Assembly: GCF_025961205.1 (NCBI RefSeq)
Contig: NZ_JAOQNH010000001.1
Location: forward strand, 2,752,001 to 2,816,000
Length of the DNA stretch: 64,000 nucleotides
Direction of reading: 5' to 3'
Origin: Azospirillum fermentarium
GTDB lineage: Bacteria; Pseudomonadota; Alphaproteobacteria; Azospirillales; Azospirillaceae
The position numbers and the translations under genes were made by a program. Positions 28,163 to 37,665 of the stretch are shown one piece after another. Position 1 is the first letter of the stretch, and each line of letters begins with the position of its first letter. The notes beneath the pieces are model-generated. The model was not told where the DNA came from and made no database searches. It saw only the letters and a list, made by a program, of their open reading frames with translations.

Positions 28163-29044
28163 TTATTTGAACACCACCGTCTTGTTGCCGTTCAGCAGCA
28201 CGCGGTGTTCGACGTGGTATTTGACCGCACGGGCCAGCACCACGTTTTCGATGTCGCGGCCGATGGCGACCAGATCGTCGGGGGTCAGGGTGTGATCGAC
28301 CCGCTCCACCTCCTGGTCGATGATCGGGCCTTCGTCCAGGCCGGACGTGACATAGTGGGCGGTGGCCCCGATCAGCTTCACCCCGCGGGCGTAAGCCTGG
28401 TGATAGGGCTTCGCCCCGCGGAAGCTGGGCAGGAAGGAATGGTGGATGTTGATCGCCCGTCCCTCCAGCGTGGCGCACAGGGACGGCGACAGAACCTGCA
28501 TGTAGCGGGCCAGCACCACCAGATCCACCCGCTCCTCGTCGATGATCTCCAACAGGCGCTCTTCCTGCGCCTGCTTGGTGTCGGCGGTGACGGGCAGGTA
28601 ATGGAACGGCACGTTGTGCCACGCCGCAAGCTGGTAGAAATCCCGGTGGTTGGACACGATGGCCGGAATCTCGATGGGCAGGTAGCCCAGGCGGTAGCGG
28701 TACAGCAGGTCGTTCAGGCAGTGCCCGAACTTCGACACCATGATCATCACCCGCTGCGGACGGGTGGCGTCGTGCAGTTTCCACGACATGCGGAACGGGG
28801 TGGCGATCAACTCGGCAAAGGCCCCTTCCAGCGCCGTCTTCGCCGGGCTGCTGCCCGCGGCGGAGAAATGGATGCGCAGGAAGAACAGGCCGGTCACCCG
28901 GTCGCCGAACTGGGCGCTGTCGATGATGTTGCACCCTCGCTCCGCCAGGAAACCGGACACGGCGAAAACGATGCCCACGGTGTCGGGGCAGGAGATCGTC
29001 AGGATGTATTCGGTGCCGTTGGCGGACGTGGCGTGATCGGACAT
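28163..29044 (-). CDS. purU: Formyltetrahydrofolate deformylase
   Basis: 293 residues, the usual length. An N-terminal ACT domain (about 10-90, ILTISCPDTVGIVFAVSGFL) is followed by a formyltransferase-like catalytic domain with the catalytic Asn-His-Asp set in NIHHSFLPSF (about 214) and GATAHYVTSGLDEGPIIDQ (about 240-258). It hydrolyses 10-formyl-THF to THF and formate, balancing one-carbon pools. Convergent with phyR, three bases apart at the stops. Confidence 0.95.
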   Translation of the reverse strand: MSDHATSANGTEYILTISCPDTVGIVFAVSGFLAERGCNIIDSAQFGDRVTGLFFLRIHFSAAGSSPAKTALEGAFAELIATPFRMSWKLHDATRPQRVMIMVSKFGHCLNDLLYRYRLGYLPIEIPAIVSNHRDFYQLAAWHNVPFHYLPVTADTKQAQEERLLEIIDEERVDLVVLARYMQVLSPSLCATLEGRAINIHHSFLPSFRGAKPYHQAYARGVKLIGATAHYVTSGLDEGPIIDQEVERVDHTLTPDDLVAIGRDIENVVLARAVKYHVEHRVLLNGNKTVVFK

Positions 29045-29279
29045 GGCGTGGCGAACCCGGTGAAAGACGGAAACCGCATCCCGGGGATGGGATAAGCGGA
29101 TGCCTGTCCTATCACAAACCGGCGGGGGGATTCACCTGTCCTCGACACCCCAGGCGTGCGATGGCCGGGTTTCGCGCCACCGGCCCGTCCAGAGGGCACC
29201 CGCGGCCCCGGCAAAGAAAAACCCCCTTTCGCCCGGATGGGCAAAAGAGGGCCGGAAAGCACGGGTTCAGCAGGAAAAA

Positions 29280-29447
29280 TTATACATTGGAGAAATGTTC
29301 AAGCTCCCGCCGCAGGCTGGTTGCCTGCTGGCGCAGGGCGCCGATGCGCCGGGTGTCGGGCGCGGGACGGCGTTCCTCCCGCTCCAGCTCGGTTTCCACT
29401 TCCCGCTGTTCCTGCCGGATGATGTTGAAAAGGGCTTTCGTCAACAT
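29280..29447 (-). CDS. Small coiled-coil protein, DUF465/YdcH-like
   Basis: 55 residues, highly charged and helical. The segment EREERRPAPDTRRIGALRQQ matches the pattern of DUF465/YdcH proteins (acidic helix, 'RPAPD' turn, basic helix). A strong AGGAGGT ribosome-binding site lies six bases before the ATG at 29447, which decides the start over an in-frame ATG 30 bases upstream. Function of the family is unknown. Confidence 0.7.
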   Translation of the reverse strand: MLTKALFNIIRQEQREVETELEREERRPAPDTRRIGALRQQATSLRRELEHFSNV

Positions 29448-29867
29448 CGCGACCTCCTGAGACTGTCGGGAAAACATTAATTCAAATCACACGCTCGTTC
29501 AAGAAAGTGTTTGGGGTGTGTCTGTTGGGGCACATATCCCGTTTGGACGGCCACACCCCCCTCCTCTTTTGACGATGAAACCACCACTTTATGGTCTGTC
29601 AGGACAAGCGATCGGAACGCGGGTATTTTTATTGCATTGCACCATCGCCGACAGGGCCGCAAACCGGGCCACGACTCCGAAACGACTCCGCCGCGACTCC
29701 AGGACCGGCCACCGGAACGCCGGCTGGATTGCGCAAGTGCAGCATTAGCGCCTCACTGCTGAATCTTTTCGTCGCGGAGGGCAAAAACTCATTGCTTTCC
29801 CGACACAGCCGTGACTTGTTCGACACAGCGATTTGCCTCGTTTTCAGCCGATGGAACGGAGGGTGGA
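29448..29867. other. Intergenic region, lower GC
   Basis: About 420 bases between a minus-strand small gene and the BON lipoprotein. No gene or RNA was recognised. It is more AT-rich than most of the window (for example 29461-29660) and should contain promoters for both flanking genes. Confidence 0.4.
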
Positions 29868-30455
29868 GTGACGGCTTGGCCGCGCCTGATCGGAATCCTC
29901 GCAATGGCTGTGGCAGCGGCGCTCTCCGCCGGCTGCGCGCCGCTGGTGGTGGGCGGGGCGGCCGTCGCCGGCACCGCCTCGGTCACATCGCGTGAGGGCG
30001 GCGTCACCGCCTTCGTGTCCGACACCGACATCCGCGCCCAGATCAACCAGCTTTGGTTCCATCATTCGTTGGACATGATGAACCGGCTCAGCCTGACCGT
30101 CACCCATGGCCGGGTGCTGCTGACCGGGCGCGCCAGCGATGCCCAGCAGCGGCTGGACGCCGTGCGGCTGGTCTGGCAGGTCAACGGCGTGACCGAGGTC
30201 ATCAATGAAATCCAGGTGGACGACGACAGCACGCTGCTGGATTCCGCCCGTGACACCTGGATCGCCACCCAGCTCCGCACCAAGCTGCTGTTCGACGGCG
30301 GCGTGTCGTCGCAGAACTACTCCATCGACGTGGTGAACGGCGTGGTCTACCTGATGGGCCTGTCGAAAAGCCAGGACGAGGTGGACCGTGTTCTCGAACA
30401 CGCCCGCTCCACACCCTATGTGCAAAAGGTGGTGAACTACGTCCGGCCGCGCTGA
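29868..30455 (+). CDS. BON-domain lipoprotein (OsmY/DolP-like)
   Basis: 195 residues. A lipoprotein signal ends in the lipobox LSAGC (Cys about 25). Two BON domains follow (about 50-120 and 125-195), with typical IRAQIN..L and GRVLLTG / NGVVYLMG strands. BON lipoproteins attach to envelope phospholipid or peptidoglycan and support outer-membrane integrity. The GTG start at 29868 is chosen because GGAGGG sits just upstream and the signal peptide begins at once. The next gene also encodes an exported protein. Confidence 0.85.
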   Translation: MTAWPRLIGILAMAVAAALSAGCAPLVVGGAAVAGTASVTSREGGVTAFVSDTDIRAQINQLWFHHSLDMMNRLSLTVTHGRVLLTGRASDAQQRLDAVRLVWQVNGVTEVINEIQVDDDSTLLDSARDTWIATQLRTKLLFDGGVSSQNYSIDVVNGVVYLMGLSKSQDEVDRVLEHARSTPYVQKVVNYVRPR

Positions 30456-30521
30456 CCCGCACGGCCCGTGACGGCGTTTGCCGCTTCCGCCCATCCGCCC
30501 CCCCTTGCCACCGTCCCCGCT

Positions 30522-31889
30522 ATGGCTATGGCTGCCGCAACCGCTTCCGCCCTTTCCGTCCGTTCCTGGCTTGCCCTGCTGGCGGCGGTGCTGGCGCTGG
30601 CCGGTGCCGCCGTGTTGCCGGCCAGCGCCTTCGCCCAGGACACCAGCCCGGCCAACCGGCTGTTCGTGCAGGCCATGCAGATCATCCGCCAGGCCGACGC
30701 CACCTACGACGTGCAGGAGGAGAGCCGGCTGCTGAAGGATGCCGACCGCATCTTCAACGAGATCATCATCAAGTATCCCGACAGCGCGCTGGCGGTGCAG
30801 CTCGTCACCAACCAGTTCGTCGGCGATTTCGACTTCTTCGAATTCCGCGCACGGGTCAAGGCGCTGGTGTGCAACGAGGCGCTGTCGTCCCTGTGCTTCC
30901 TGCACCGCATCAGCGATTTCCTGCCGCCGGTGGAAGCCCCGGTCTCCACCGCCCGCTGGGATTGGCTGTCGCTGGCGGTGGCCTATCACCATCTGGGCGA
31001 CACGGCACGGGCCCGGGAGATCATGGCCCCGTTCGTCAGCGCCGTGCGCCGCGGCGTGACCAGCACCGACGCGGGCGAGGATCTGTTCGTGTCGCGCGCC
31101 CTGGCCCTGATGGGACAGACCCAGTTGGCGCTGGAGATCACGCGGCAGTTCCCCGACTGCTCCACCCGTATCTACAATCTGGCCGACATCGCCAAGGCCG
31201 CCGCGTGGCGCGGCGACACCGCCACCACCGACCGTCTGGCGGAAGAGGCCAAGCAGTACGCGGCATCCCACGCCTGCTCGTGGGAGCTGGGGCTGGTGGC
31301 CCAGACGCTGCTGCGCGCCGGCAAGGAGGCGCCGGCCCGCACCCTGTTCCTCAACACCGTGGAAAACCAGTTCTCCCGCTTCCAGGAGAAGAAGGGCGAC
31401 TGCTGCCCGCCGGAACTGGCGGTGGCCGCCGCCGATCTGGGCGACCCCAATCTGGCGCTGCGCCTGCTGCGCACGGTGCAGGAGGACAACCCCTGGACCG
31501 TGCCCGCCGTCCTGGGCCGTCTGTCCCGCCGGGGCAACGGCGCTCTTGCCGCCGCCTACACCGAACAGATGGACGACCCCGACCTGAAGGCCGAAGCCCT
31601 GGCCGAGCTGATCGACGCCGCCCTGACGCGCAACGACCGCGCGGGGGCGGAGGAGCTGATGGGACGGCTGAAGCGTCTGGCCGCCGACGACCGCGAACGC
31701 CGCCCGGTGCTGCTGGCCCAGCGCGCCAAGGCCGAACGGGTGCTCTACAACGACGACCGCTGGCGTGCCACCTTCCAGACCGCGCTGAACGTCACCGACC
31801 GCGCCAGCAACTTCATCCGCCGCGACGCGGGCGCGCCGCTGCTGGCCGCCCTGGTCAGGATCGAGACCGGGCTGCCGATGCTGGATTAA
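30522..31889 (+). CDS. Secreted helical-repeat protein of unknown function
   Basis: About 455 residues. A signal peptide (hydrophobic core SWLALLAAVLALAGAAVLPA, cleavage near SAFA/Q) is followed by helical pairs resembling TPR repeats (for example DWLSLAVAYHHLGDTARARE and AELIDAALTRNDRAGAEELM). It has a Cys-containing middle (CNEALSSLCF, DCSTRI, DCCPPEL), so disulfides in the periplasm are likely. The ATG at 30522 gives the best signal peptide; an in-frame GTG at 30468 is possible. It lies just after the BON lipoprotein and may form an operon with it. No enzyme motif is visible. Confidence 0.75.
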   Translation: MAMAAATASALSVRSWLALLAAVLALAGAAVLPASAFAQDTSPANRLFVQAMQIIRQADATYDVQEESRLLKDADRIFNEIIIKYPDSALAVQLVTNQFVGDFDFFEFRARVKALVCNEALSSLCFLHRISDFLPPVEAPVSTARWDWLSLAVAYHHLGDTARAREIMAPFVSAVRRGVTSTDAGEDLFVSRALALMGQTQLALEITRQFPDCSTRIYNLADIAKAAAWRGDTATTDRLAEEAKQYAASHACSWELGLVAQTLLRAGKEAPARTLFLNTVENQFSRFQEKKGDCCPPELAVAAADLGDPNLALRLLRTVQEDNPWTVPAVLGRLSRRGNGALAAAYTEQMDDPDLKAEALAELIDAALTRNDRAGAEELMGRLKRLAADDRERRPVLLAQRAKAERVLYNDDRWRATFQTALNVTDRASNFIRRDAGAPLLAALVRIETGLPMLD

Positions 31890-32475
31890 GCGCTTGGTTG
31901 TCGATTGACAACTGAACGCCGCCTTCCCACGGTCTTTACACGGAGATTGGCTTGCTCCGCGCCGCCATTCGAAAAAAGCAATCGAAGAAGCGGTCGCGTA
32001 CGCGGAAAACCACGGCTGGACATCCGTCAAGGGGCACGGCCATTGCTGGGGGGATGCTTCGTTGCCCGCACAACGATGCCGAATGCCCGTGCGGCGAGTT
32101 TTGCCAACTCTCTCTCCGGAGCACGCCCCGCGTGCCTGAGAACGGAGCCCGGAAGAACGCCGCGGGAGAGATCAAATCCGTCCCAATCCCCTTCTCCGAG
32201 CCCATTTATACAGGAAGCCCAAGCCTCTGGCGGCTTGCCGAAGTGCTTCCCTGGCTGGATCGGAACACCGATCTGCATCCTCGGCGCCACGTCCTCGATC
32301 TTGCCCGTGTCACCTCGCAATTGAACCTGGATATCCAGCGCCAACGGCTGACGGCGTCCCAATCCACCGATTGAACCACCCCCACCGTCACAAAACCTTG
32401 GCTTGGGCCGGCGGGGCGAGGGGGGTATGAGGCTGGGGAGCCTTTTCCCCGGAACCGACGACGCGAGTTACCGCC
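31890..32475. other. Gene-poor stretch with a decayed gene
   Basis: About 590 bases between the secreted repeat protein and arsC. It contains the frameshifted remnant described separately at 31950-32180. After about 32180 I see no supported feature on either strand. Confidence 0.45.
31950..32180 (+). pseudogene. Frameshifted small Cys-rich protein gene
   Basis: Frame 1 reads AIEEAVAYAENHGWTSVKGHGHCWG up to a run of six G at 32048-32053. The sequence then continues one frame over as MLRCPHNDAECPCGEFC followed by STPRVPEN. Removing one G joins the halves into a plausible small soluble protein. I recall small bacterial proteins with the same order ('HGW ... GHCWG ... CPHND ... CRCGEFC ... STP'), but cannot name the family. 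No start codon is clear. It is either a true pseudogene or a homopolymer sequencing error. Confidence 0.45.
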
Positions 32476-33033
32476 ATGGCCCTCACCCCCGGTGCCTCCA
32501 AGCCCGCCAAGGTCTACAACGTCCTGTTCCTCTGCACTCAGAATTCGGCCCGCAGCATCATGGCCGAATGCCTGCTCCGCCGCTGGTCCAACGGGCGCTT
32601 CAACGCCTGGTCCGCCGGCAGCCGGCCCAGCGGCACGGTGAATCCCTTCGCCATCCGCACGCTCCAGGCCTTCAACCACAAGACCGAGGGCTTGCGCTCC
32701 AAAAGCTGGGACGAGTTCGCGGTGGCCGGCGCCCCGGTGATGGATTTCGTCTTCACCGTCTGCGACAACGCCGCGGGCGAGGTCTGCCCCGTGTGGCCGG
32801 GCCAGCCCATGACCGCGCACTGGGGCGTGGAAGACCCCGCCCCCGCGATGACGGAAGGGGAGGACAAGGCCATCCGCGCCTTCCGCCGCGTCTATGTGGA
32901 GCTGGAAAGCCGCATCAAGATCTTCGCCAGCCTGCGGGTGGAGGGGCTGGACAAGCTGACCCTGGAAAAGCACCTGTCGCGCATCGGTGGCGAACGCGCC
33001 AGCGACGACGCGCTGATCCAGGCCGGCGCCTAA
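32476..33033 (+). CDS. arsC: Arsenate reductase, thioredoxin-coupled type
   Basis: 185 residues with a low-molecular-weight phosphatase fold. The P-loop is LFLCTQNSARS (Cys20, CX5R), and a second cysteine pair VCDNAAGEVC near 95 supplies the disulfide relay used by thioredoxin-dependent ArsC. It reduces arsenate to arsenite. No arsR, arsB or acr3 is adjacent, so the gene is isolated from the rest of the resistance set; a tyrosine-phosphatase role is a weaker alternative. It ends exactly where the convergent ycjF-like gene ends. Confidence 0.85.
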   Translation: MALTPGASKPAKVYNVLFLCTQNSARSIMAECLLRRWSNGRFNAWSAGSRPSGTVNPFAIRTLQAFNHKTEGLRSKSWDEFAVAGAPVMDFVFTVCDNAAGEVCPVWPGQPMTAHWGVEDPAPAMTEGEDKAIRAFRRVYVELESRIKIFASLRVEGLDKLTLEKHLSRIGGERASDDALIQAGA

Positions 33034-34122
33034 CTAAAGCACCTGCTTGGGCAAGGACAGGAGTTCCGCCCGGATGCGCCCCAGGCTCGGCCGGTTGGCC
33101 GGGCCAAAGGGGACCGGGCGGCACAGGTGCATGGCCGCCAGCCCCACCCGCGCGGTCAACAGGCCGTTGATGACCCCCTGCCCCACACGGGTGGAAATGG
33201 CGGCGGCCAACGTGCCGCCCAGCGCTTCCACCGCCACGTGGTGGGCGCTTTCGGTCACCCCGGCGACGGCCAGATTGGCCAGCATCTTGCGCAACAGCCG
33301 CAGCGACCCCAGATAGCCGGGCCGGGCGCCGTACAGCCCCGACACCTCCCGCACCAGCTTCAGGTTCCGCCACAGCACGATCAGCAGGTCCAGGATGGCC
33401 GCCGGGCTCAGCGCCGTGCCCACCGCCGTGTCGCGGGACGCGCGCAGCACCATCTGGTACGCCCGGCTGTCGATCACCGCCAGCAGTTCCCGGTCCAGCA
33501 GCCGCACCACCTCGCCGTCGTCATGGGCGTCGGTGACCGCTTCGCGGAAGCGGGCCAGCGCCGGGGCCAGATCGGCCCGCCCGGCGTACAGGCCGGCGAC
33601 GTTGCCGGTGAACCGCTCCGCCCCGCTGTGCCCGCCGGCCAGGGCCAGCGCCCCCGCCTCCCCCCGCAGGGCGTCGATGCGGCGCAGCCGGCGCAGGCTC
33701 AGCAATTCCTTGACCACCAGCGTGACCGACGCCACCGCCGCCACCGCCGCCAGCAGCGCCACCACCCCGCCCAGCGCCACGCTGGTGGCGAACGACCGCT
33801 GCAACAGGTCGGCGGTGTCGAAGCCCACCGCCACCAGCAGCAGCGCCGCCACCGCCCCGGCCAGCCACCGCCCCACCCGGCTCTTTGGCCGGTCCAGCAG
33901 GGTGGCCAGGGGCTGGGCCGGATCGCCGTCCAGGGGCGGTTCGTCGGCGGGCACCGGCATGGCGCGCTCCACCGGCATCTCCACGGGGCCGGGGGCCGGG
34001 CGGCGCCGGGGCGGTTCGGCCTCGTCCACCGGCGGGGCCGGCTTGTCCGGGCCGAGCGTCTCGGGGTCGAGTTCCAGGGGGGCGGTCCAGCGGTGGCCCT
34101 GCGCCTTGGGGTCGCGGTTCAT
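33034..34122 (-). CDS. YcjF/TIGR01620-family inner-membrane protein
   Basis: 362 residues. A Pro-rich cytosolic N-terminus (1-85) is followed by two adjacent hydrophobic segments (about 88-108 and 117-140) and a C-terminal DUF697-like region (LGGTLAAAISTRVGQGVINGLLTARVGLAAM). The gene is always paired with ycjX in proteobacteria, as here (8 bases downstream). In other bacteria the pair responds to heat or envelope stress; its biochemical role is not established. Confidence 0.85.
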   Translation of the reverse strand: MNRDPKAQGHRWTAPLELDPETLGPDKPAPPVDEAEPPRRRPAPGPVEMPVERAMPVPADEPPLDGDPAQPLATLLDRPKSRVGRWLAGAVAALLLVAVGFDTADLLQRSFATSVALGGVVALLAAVAAVASVTLVVKELLSLRRLRRIDALRGEAGALALAGGHSGAERFTGNVAGLYAGRADLAPALARFREAVTDAHDDGEVVRLLDRELLAVIDSRAYQMVLRASRDTAVGTALSPAAILDLLIVLWRNLKLVREVSGLYGARPGYLGSLRLLRKMLANLAVAGVTESAHHVAVEALGGTLAAAISTRVGQGVINGLLTARVGLAAMHLCRPVPFGPANRPSLGRIRAELLSLPKQVL

Positions 34123-34130
34123 GGTCCCGG

Positions 34131-35543
34131 TCACTCCAGATGATCGCCGATCAGGAACTGCATGGCCTGATCCAGCCGTACATGGGGCAGCCCGCGCCCG
34201 TCCGCCCCGGTGCCGGGCGGCGGGCGGAAATCGAGGAAGCGGTACGGCGCCTCCTGTCCCGGCGGGAAGATGGCATGGCCCTCCGGGATTTCGCCGGGGA
34301 ACAGCACGGTGGGCCTGTCGCGCCCGACGGGATAGCCCTGGACGCAGCGCAGCGTGCGCCCCTCGTGCTCCACCGCCACGGTCTCGGTGCATTTCAGCGA
34401 CGCGATGGCCATGGTGTCCACCGCCGCCCCGTCGAAACGGATGGCGGCGCGGGCGTCGGCCACCAGCGTGTCGAGCAGGCGGCGCAGGTCGCCGTGCTGG
34501 TCGGCGGGGATGTGGTCGGCCTTGGTGGCGGCGAACAGCACCCGGTCGATCTTCGTGCCGAACAGCCAGTCCAGCCAGCCGCCGCTGCCGTGGCGGAACG
34601 GCTCCAGGCTGGTTTCCAGGGCGCGCTTCATGTCGCCCACCCCGTCCGCCCCGGCGTTCAGCGCCCCCAGCACGTCCACCAGCACCACCTGACGGTCCAG
34701 GCGGGCGAAATGCTCGCTGAAGAAACGGCGCACCACATGGGTCTTGTAGGCGTCGTAACGGCCCTCCATCAGCGCCCACAGGCTGCCACGCCCGCGCGCC
34801 TCCCCCGGCAGCGGGCAGAAGGTCAGGAGCGGCGCGTTCTCCAGATCACCCGGCTCGATGAAGCGGCCGGGCTGGATGATGCTGAGCAGCGTGTCCGCCG
34901 CGCGGCAGGCGTGAAGATAGGCGGTGTAGAGGGCGGCCCCGCGCCGCGCCGCCTCCTCCTCCGCCGGGGCCGCCGGGTCGATGGCGGCGAGCCACCCGCG
35001 CCAGCCGGCGGACAGCGCTGCCCGCGCGCCCCGCTCGGCCAAGGCCAGCGTCTGCGCGCTCCATTCCCCATAGGACAGGGCCAGCAGCGGCAGGTCCATC
35101 AGCCATTCGCCGGGATAGTCGATGAGGTCGAGGTTGAGCGTCACCGTCGGCTGCACCACCCGCCGCACGGTGCTGCCGGTGCGGAACCGCACCGCCACGC
35201 GCAACTGGCTGATGCCACGGGTGGGATCGGGCCAGCGGGCATCGGGGCCGGTCAGCGCCGCCCGGTGGCGCTCCACGTCGAAGCGGGGCACGTCGGCGTC
35301 GGGCTGGGGCTGGAGCCGCGCGCCCAAGAGCCGCCCCGACGCCGCCACGTCCAGGAACGGCAGCCGCCCGCCGCGCAGCAGATTGTCCACCAGGGCCGTC
35401 ATGAACACGGTCTTGCCCGACCGCCGCAGGCCGGTGACGCCCAGCCGCAGGTTGCGTTCGAGCGCCCGGCCCGCCAGCCCCTCCACACGGTCGAACAGGC
35501 GGGTGCCGGCATCGGTCAGGTCGGTCAGGTCGGGAAAGCGCAC
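34131..35543 (-). CDS. YcjX-family P-loop GTPase-like protein
   Basis: 470 residues. Walker A GLRRSGKTVFMTALVDNLL lies near 37-55, with the family's DYPGEWLMDLPLL (about 139) and a VFLVD-like segment (RQVVLVDVLGALNAG, about 283) further on. It begins with GTG at 35543. It is the upstream partner of the YcjF-like membrane protein, and I infer a membrane-associated nucleotide-binding complex. Confidence 0.88.
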   Translation of the reverse strand: MRFPDLTDLTDAGTRLFDRVEGLAGRALERNLRLGVTGLRRSGKTVFMTALVDNLLRGGRLPFLDVAASGRLLGARLQPQPDADVPRFDVERHRAALTGPDARWPDPTRGISQLRVAVRFRTGSTVRRVVQPTVTLNLDLIDYPGEWLMDLPLLALSYGEWSAQTLALAERGARAALSAGWRGWLAAIDPAAPAEEEAARRGAALYTAYLHACRAADTLLSIIQPGRFIEPGDLENAPLLTFCPLPGEARGRGSLWALMEGRYDAYKTHVVRRFFSEHFARLDRQVVLVDVLGALNAGADGVGDMKRALETSLEPFRHGSGGWLDWLFGTKIDRVLFAATKADHIPADQHGDLRRLLDTLVADARAAIRFDGAAVDTMAIASLKCTETVAVEHEGRTLRCVQGYPVGRDRPTVLFPGEIPEGHAIFPPGQEAPYRFLDFRPPPGTGADGRGLPHVRLDQAMQFLIGDHLE

Positions 35544-35725
35544 GGGCAGGGATCTCGATCAGGAAAAGCGGTCGGCGGTTCCGCATATGGGGGGGACCGG
35601 CCTTGGCGTAAAGACACCCGCCGCAGGGCTGCCCCGCCGCGGCGGGCGGACAGGGGGCGCTTTACCCCGCCGGGTCACCTGGGGCACACTCCGCCCGCGC
35701 ACAGCACCAAGAGACACCTTGCATC

Positions 35726-36892
35726 ATGTTCGTGGCACTTCCTCAGGACGGGGGGCTGACGCCGCAGCGCCCGCAGCTCACCCTCGGCACCAAGATCCGC
35801 ATGATCAACTGGGGGCTGGTGTTCCTGGTCTGCCTGATCACCAGCGTCGGCATCGCCATGCTCTATTCGGCCGCCGGCGGGCAATGGGATCCGTGGGCCA
35901 AGTCGCAGATGATCCGCTTCGCCCCCGGCTTCGTGCTGATGCTGATCATCGCGCTGGTGGACATCCGGCTGTGGATGCGCTTTGCCTATGGCATCTATTG
36001 CGTGGTCTTCCTGCTGCTGGTGGCGGTGGAGATCATGGGCCATATCGGCATGGGCGCCCAGCGCTGGATCAACCTGGGCTTCTTCGTGCTCCAGCCGTCG
36101 GAGCTGATGAAGCCGGCGCTGGCCCTGGCGCTCGCCCGCTATTTCCACGGGCTGACGCTGGAACAGATCGGGCGCCCGCTGATGCTGATCCCGCCGCTGA
36201 TCCTGGTGTTCGCCCCGGTCGGTCTGGTGCTGCTTCAGCCCAACCTGGGCACGTCGCTGCTGCTGATCATGGGCAGCGGGGCGATCTTCTTCGCGGCGGG
36301 CGTGCGGATCTGGAAATTCCTGCTGGCCATCGGCGCCGGGCTGGCGGTGATCCCCATCGGGTGGGAGATGCTGCACGATTACCAGCGCCAGCGCGTCTAT
36401 ACCTTCCTGGAGCCGGAAACCGACCCGCTGGGGGCCGGATACAACATCATCCAGTCCAAGATCGCGCTGGGATCCGGCGGGCTGTTCGGCAAGGGATTCA
36501 TGATGGGCTCGCAGAGCCAGCTCATGTTCCTGCCGGAAAAGCACACCGACTTCATCTTCGTGGTCCTGGCGGAGGAGCTGGGCATGGCCGGGGCGCTGGC
36601 CCTGCTGTTCCTCTATTGCCTGATGCTGGTGTACGGCGTGGTCATCGCGCTGTCGGCCCGCAACCAGTTCGGACGGCTGGTGGGGGTGGGACTGACGACC
36701 CAGTTCTTCCTGTACATGTTCGTCAACGTCGCCATGGTGATGGGCCTGATCCCGGTGGTGGGCATCCCGCTGCCGCTGGTGTCCTATGGCGGCACGGCGA
36801 TGATGACGCTGCTGATCTGCGTGGGCTTCCTGCTCAGCGTGTCGGTCCACCGGGAGATCCGCATTCCACGGTCGGGCATCAGCGATTTGTGA
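35726..36892 (+). CDS. rodA: Rod-shape SEDS peptidoglycan polymerase RodA
   Basis: 388 residues with about ten transmembrane segments. SEDS signatures are RWINLGFFVLQPSELMKPAL (about 112-131), LQPNLGTSLLL, and the C-terminal VVGIPLPLVSYGGTAMMTLL. The catalytic Asp region is in FLPEKHTDFIF (about 270). RodA polymerises lateral-wall glycan with PBP2. mreBCD and mrdA, often upstream, are not in this window. It ends at a strong terminator. Confidence 0.95.
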   Translation: MFVALPQDGGLTPQRPQLTLGTKIRMINWGLVFLVCLITSVGIAMLYSAAGGQWDPWAKSQMIRFAPGFVLMLIIALVDIRLWMRFAYGIYCVVFLLLVAVEIMGHIGMGAQRWINLGFFVLQPSELMKPALALALARYFHGLTLEQIGRPLMLIPPLILVFAPVGLVLLQPNLGTSLLLIMGSGAIFFAAGVRIWKFLLAIGAGLAVIPIGWEMLHDYQRQRVYTFLEPETDPLGAGYNIIQSKIALGSGGLFGKGFMMGSQSQLMFLPEKHTDFIFVVLAEELGMAGALALLFLYCLMLVYGVVIALSARNQFGRLVGVGLTTQFFLYMFVNVAMVMGLIPVVGIPLPLVSYGGTAMMTLLICVGFLLSVSVHREIRIPRSGISDL

Positions 36893-36909
36893 GGGCCCGA
36901 AACGGAAAA

Positions 36910-36951
36910 GGGCGGACGGGGATGCCTCACCACCCCCGTCCGCCCTTTTTT
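36910..36951 (+). terminator. Rho-independent terminator after rodA
   Basis: A 12-bp perfect stem (GGGCGGACGGGG / CCCCGTCCGCCC) with a 12-base loop and a run of six T. The classic form; it lies 17 bases after the rodA stop. Confidence 0.9.
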
Positions 36952-36961
36952 CATGCCGGCC

Positions 36962-37480
36962 TCAACGCGCCGACCGGATGGTCCCGGTCTTGGCGTCCAT
37001 CTCCACCGTGGTCCACGACCCGTCGCGCTGCTGGGCCTCGGCCATATAGCGGTCGCCGTCCTTGTGGAAATTGCGCACGCCCATGAAGCCCGCCGAGCTG
37101 AAGCTGTTCAGCAGCGAGGTCTGGGTCAGCTCGGTCATGTTCTGGCCGCGCCCGCGCCGCTCGCGGATCGAGGTGTCGTTGCCCACGTCGATCATGACAC
37201 GGCCCGCCGTCATCGCACCGGTTCCGCCCATGGACGTGCCCGAGGAGCCCGCGGAGCCCGAGCCCATGGCCCCCTGATCCATGGTCCCGGTCGAACCATA
37301 GGTGCCCTGGGGATAGGCGCCGGTCGCGTCCATGGGCGGGGTCGCGGTTCCGTTGACCGACCAGTTGTCGGCCCAGTTGGTGGACACCGGATCGGTCATG
37401 GTCACGCCGTCCTGAGCCATCAGGGGCGCGGCGAACAGGGTGGCGGCGACGGCGGCCCCGGTCAGCATCGGTTTCAGCAT
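36962..37480 (-). CDS. Secreted protein with PepSY-like C-terminus
   Basis: 172 residues. A signal peptide (LTGAAVAATLFAAPLMA) precedes a Gly/Ser/Thr/Met-rich low-complexity segment (about 40-90). The C-terminal ~75 residues have the PepSY-like pattern 'GF ... RNFHKDGDRYMAEAQQRDG ... VEMDAKTGTI'. A strong AGGAGG lies eight bases before the ATG. PepSY-like domains are thought to regulate proteases or bind envelope components; the role here is unknown. Confidence 0.7.
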   Translation of the reverse strand: MLKPMLTGAAVAATLFAAPLMAQDGVTMTDPVSTNWADNWSVNGTATPPMDATGAYPQGTYGSTGTMDQGAMGSGSAGSSGTSMGGTGAMTAGRVMIDVGNDTSIRERRGRGQNMTELTQTSLLNSFSSAGFMGVRNFHKDGDRYMAEAQQRDGSWTTVEMDAKTGTIRSAR

Positions 37481-37578
37481 CGGATTCCTCCTGTTTGTTC
37501 ATAACGGCACGGTCACCGGAGTCAACACCGCGGCCCCGGTTCCGGTTTCCTACCCCCTTCGGTGAGGAGGGATGGTGG

Positions 37579-37603
37579 GGAACCACGGCGCGGCGGCGAT
37601 GTT
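37579..37603 (+). promoter_or_regulatory. Candidate EcfG (general stress) promoter
   Basis: GGAAC at 37579-37583 and GTT at 37601-37603, with 17 bases between, fits the alphaproteobacterial EcfG pattern GGAAC-N(16-18)-GTT. It lies about 60 bases upstream of the DUF1328 start, a gene type often under stress control. The match is short and could be chance. Confidence 0.4.
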
Positions 37604-37665
37604 GTGCCTATCGGAACCGCCGCTGCCGCACGGCACGGGGTCTTTCCCGGTAAAGGAGAAGGGTC

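Noticed and set aside
29448-29867. tRNA or small RNA gene
   Set aside because: No cloverleaf arms, T-loop consensus or terminator with T-tract were recognisable.
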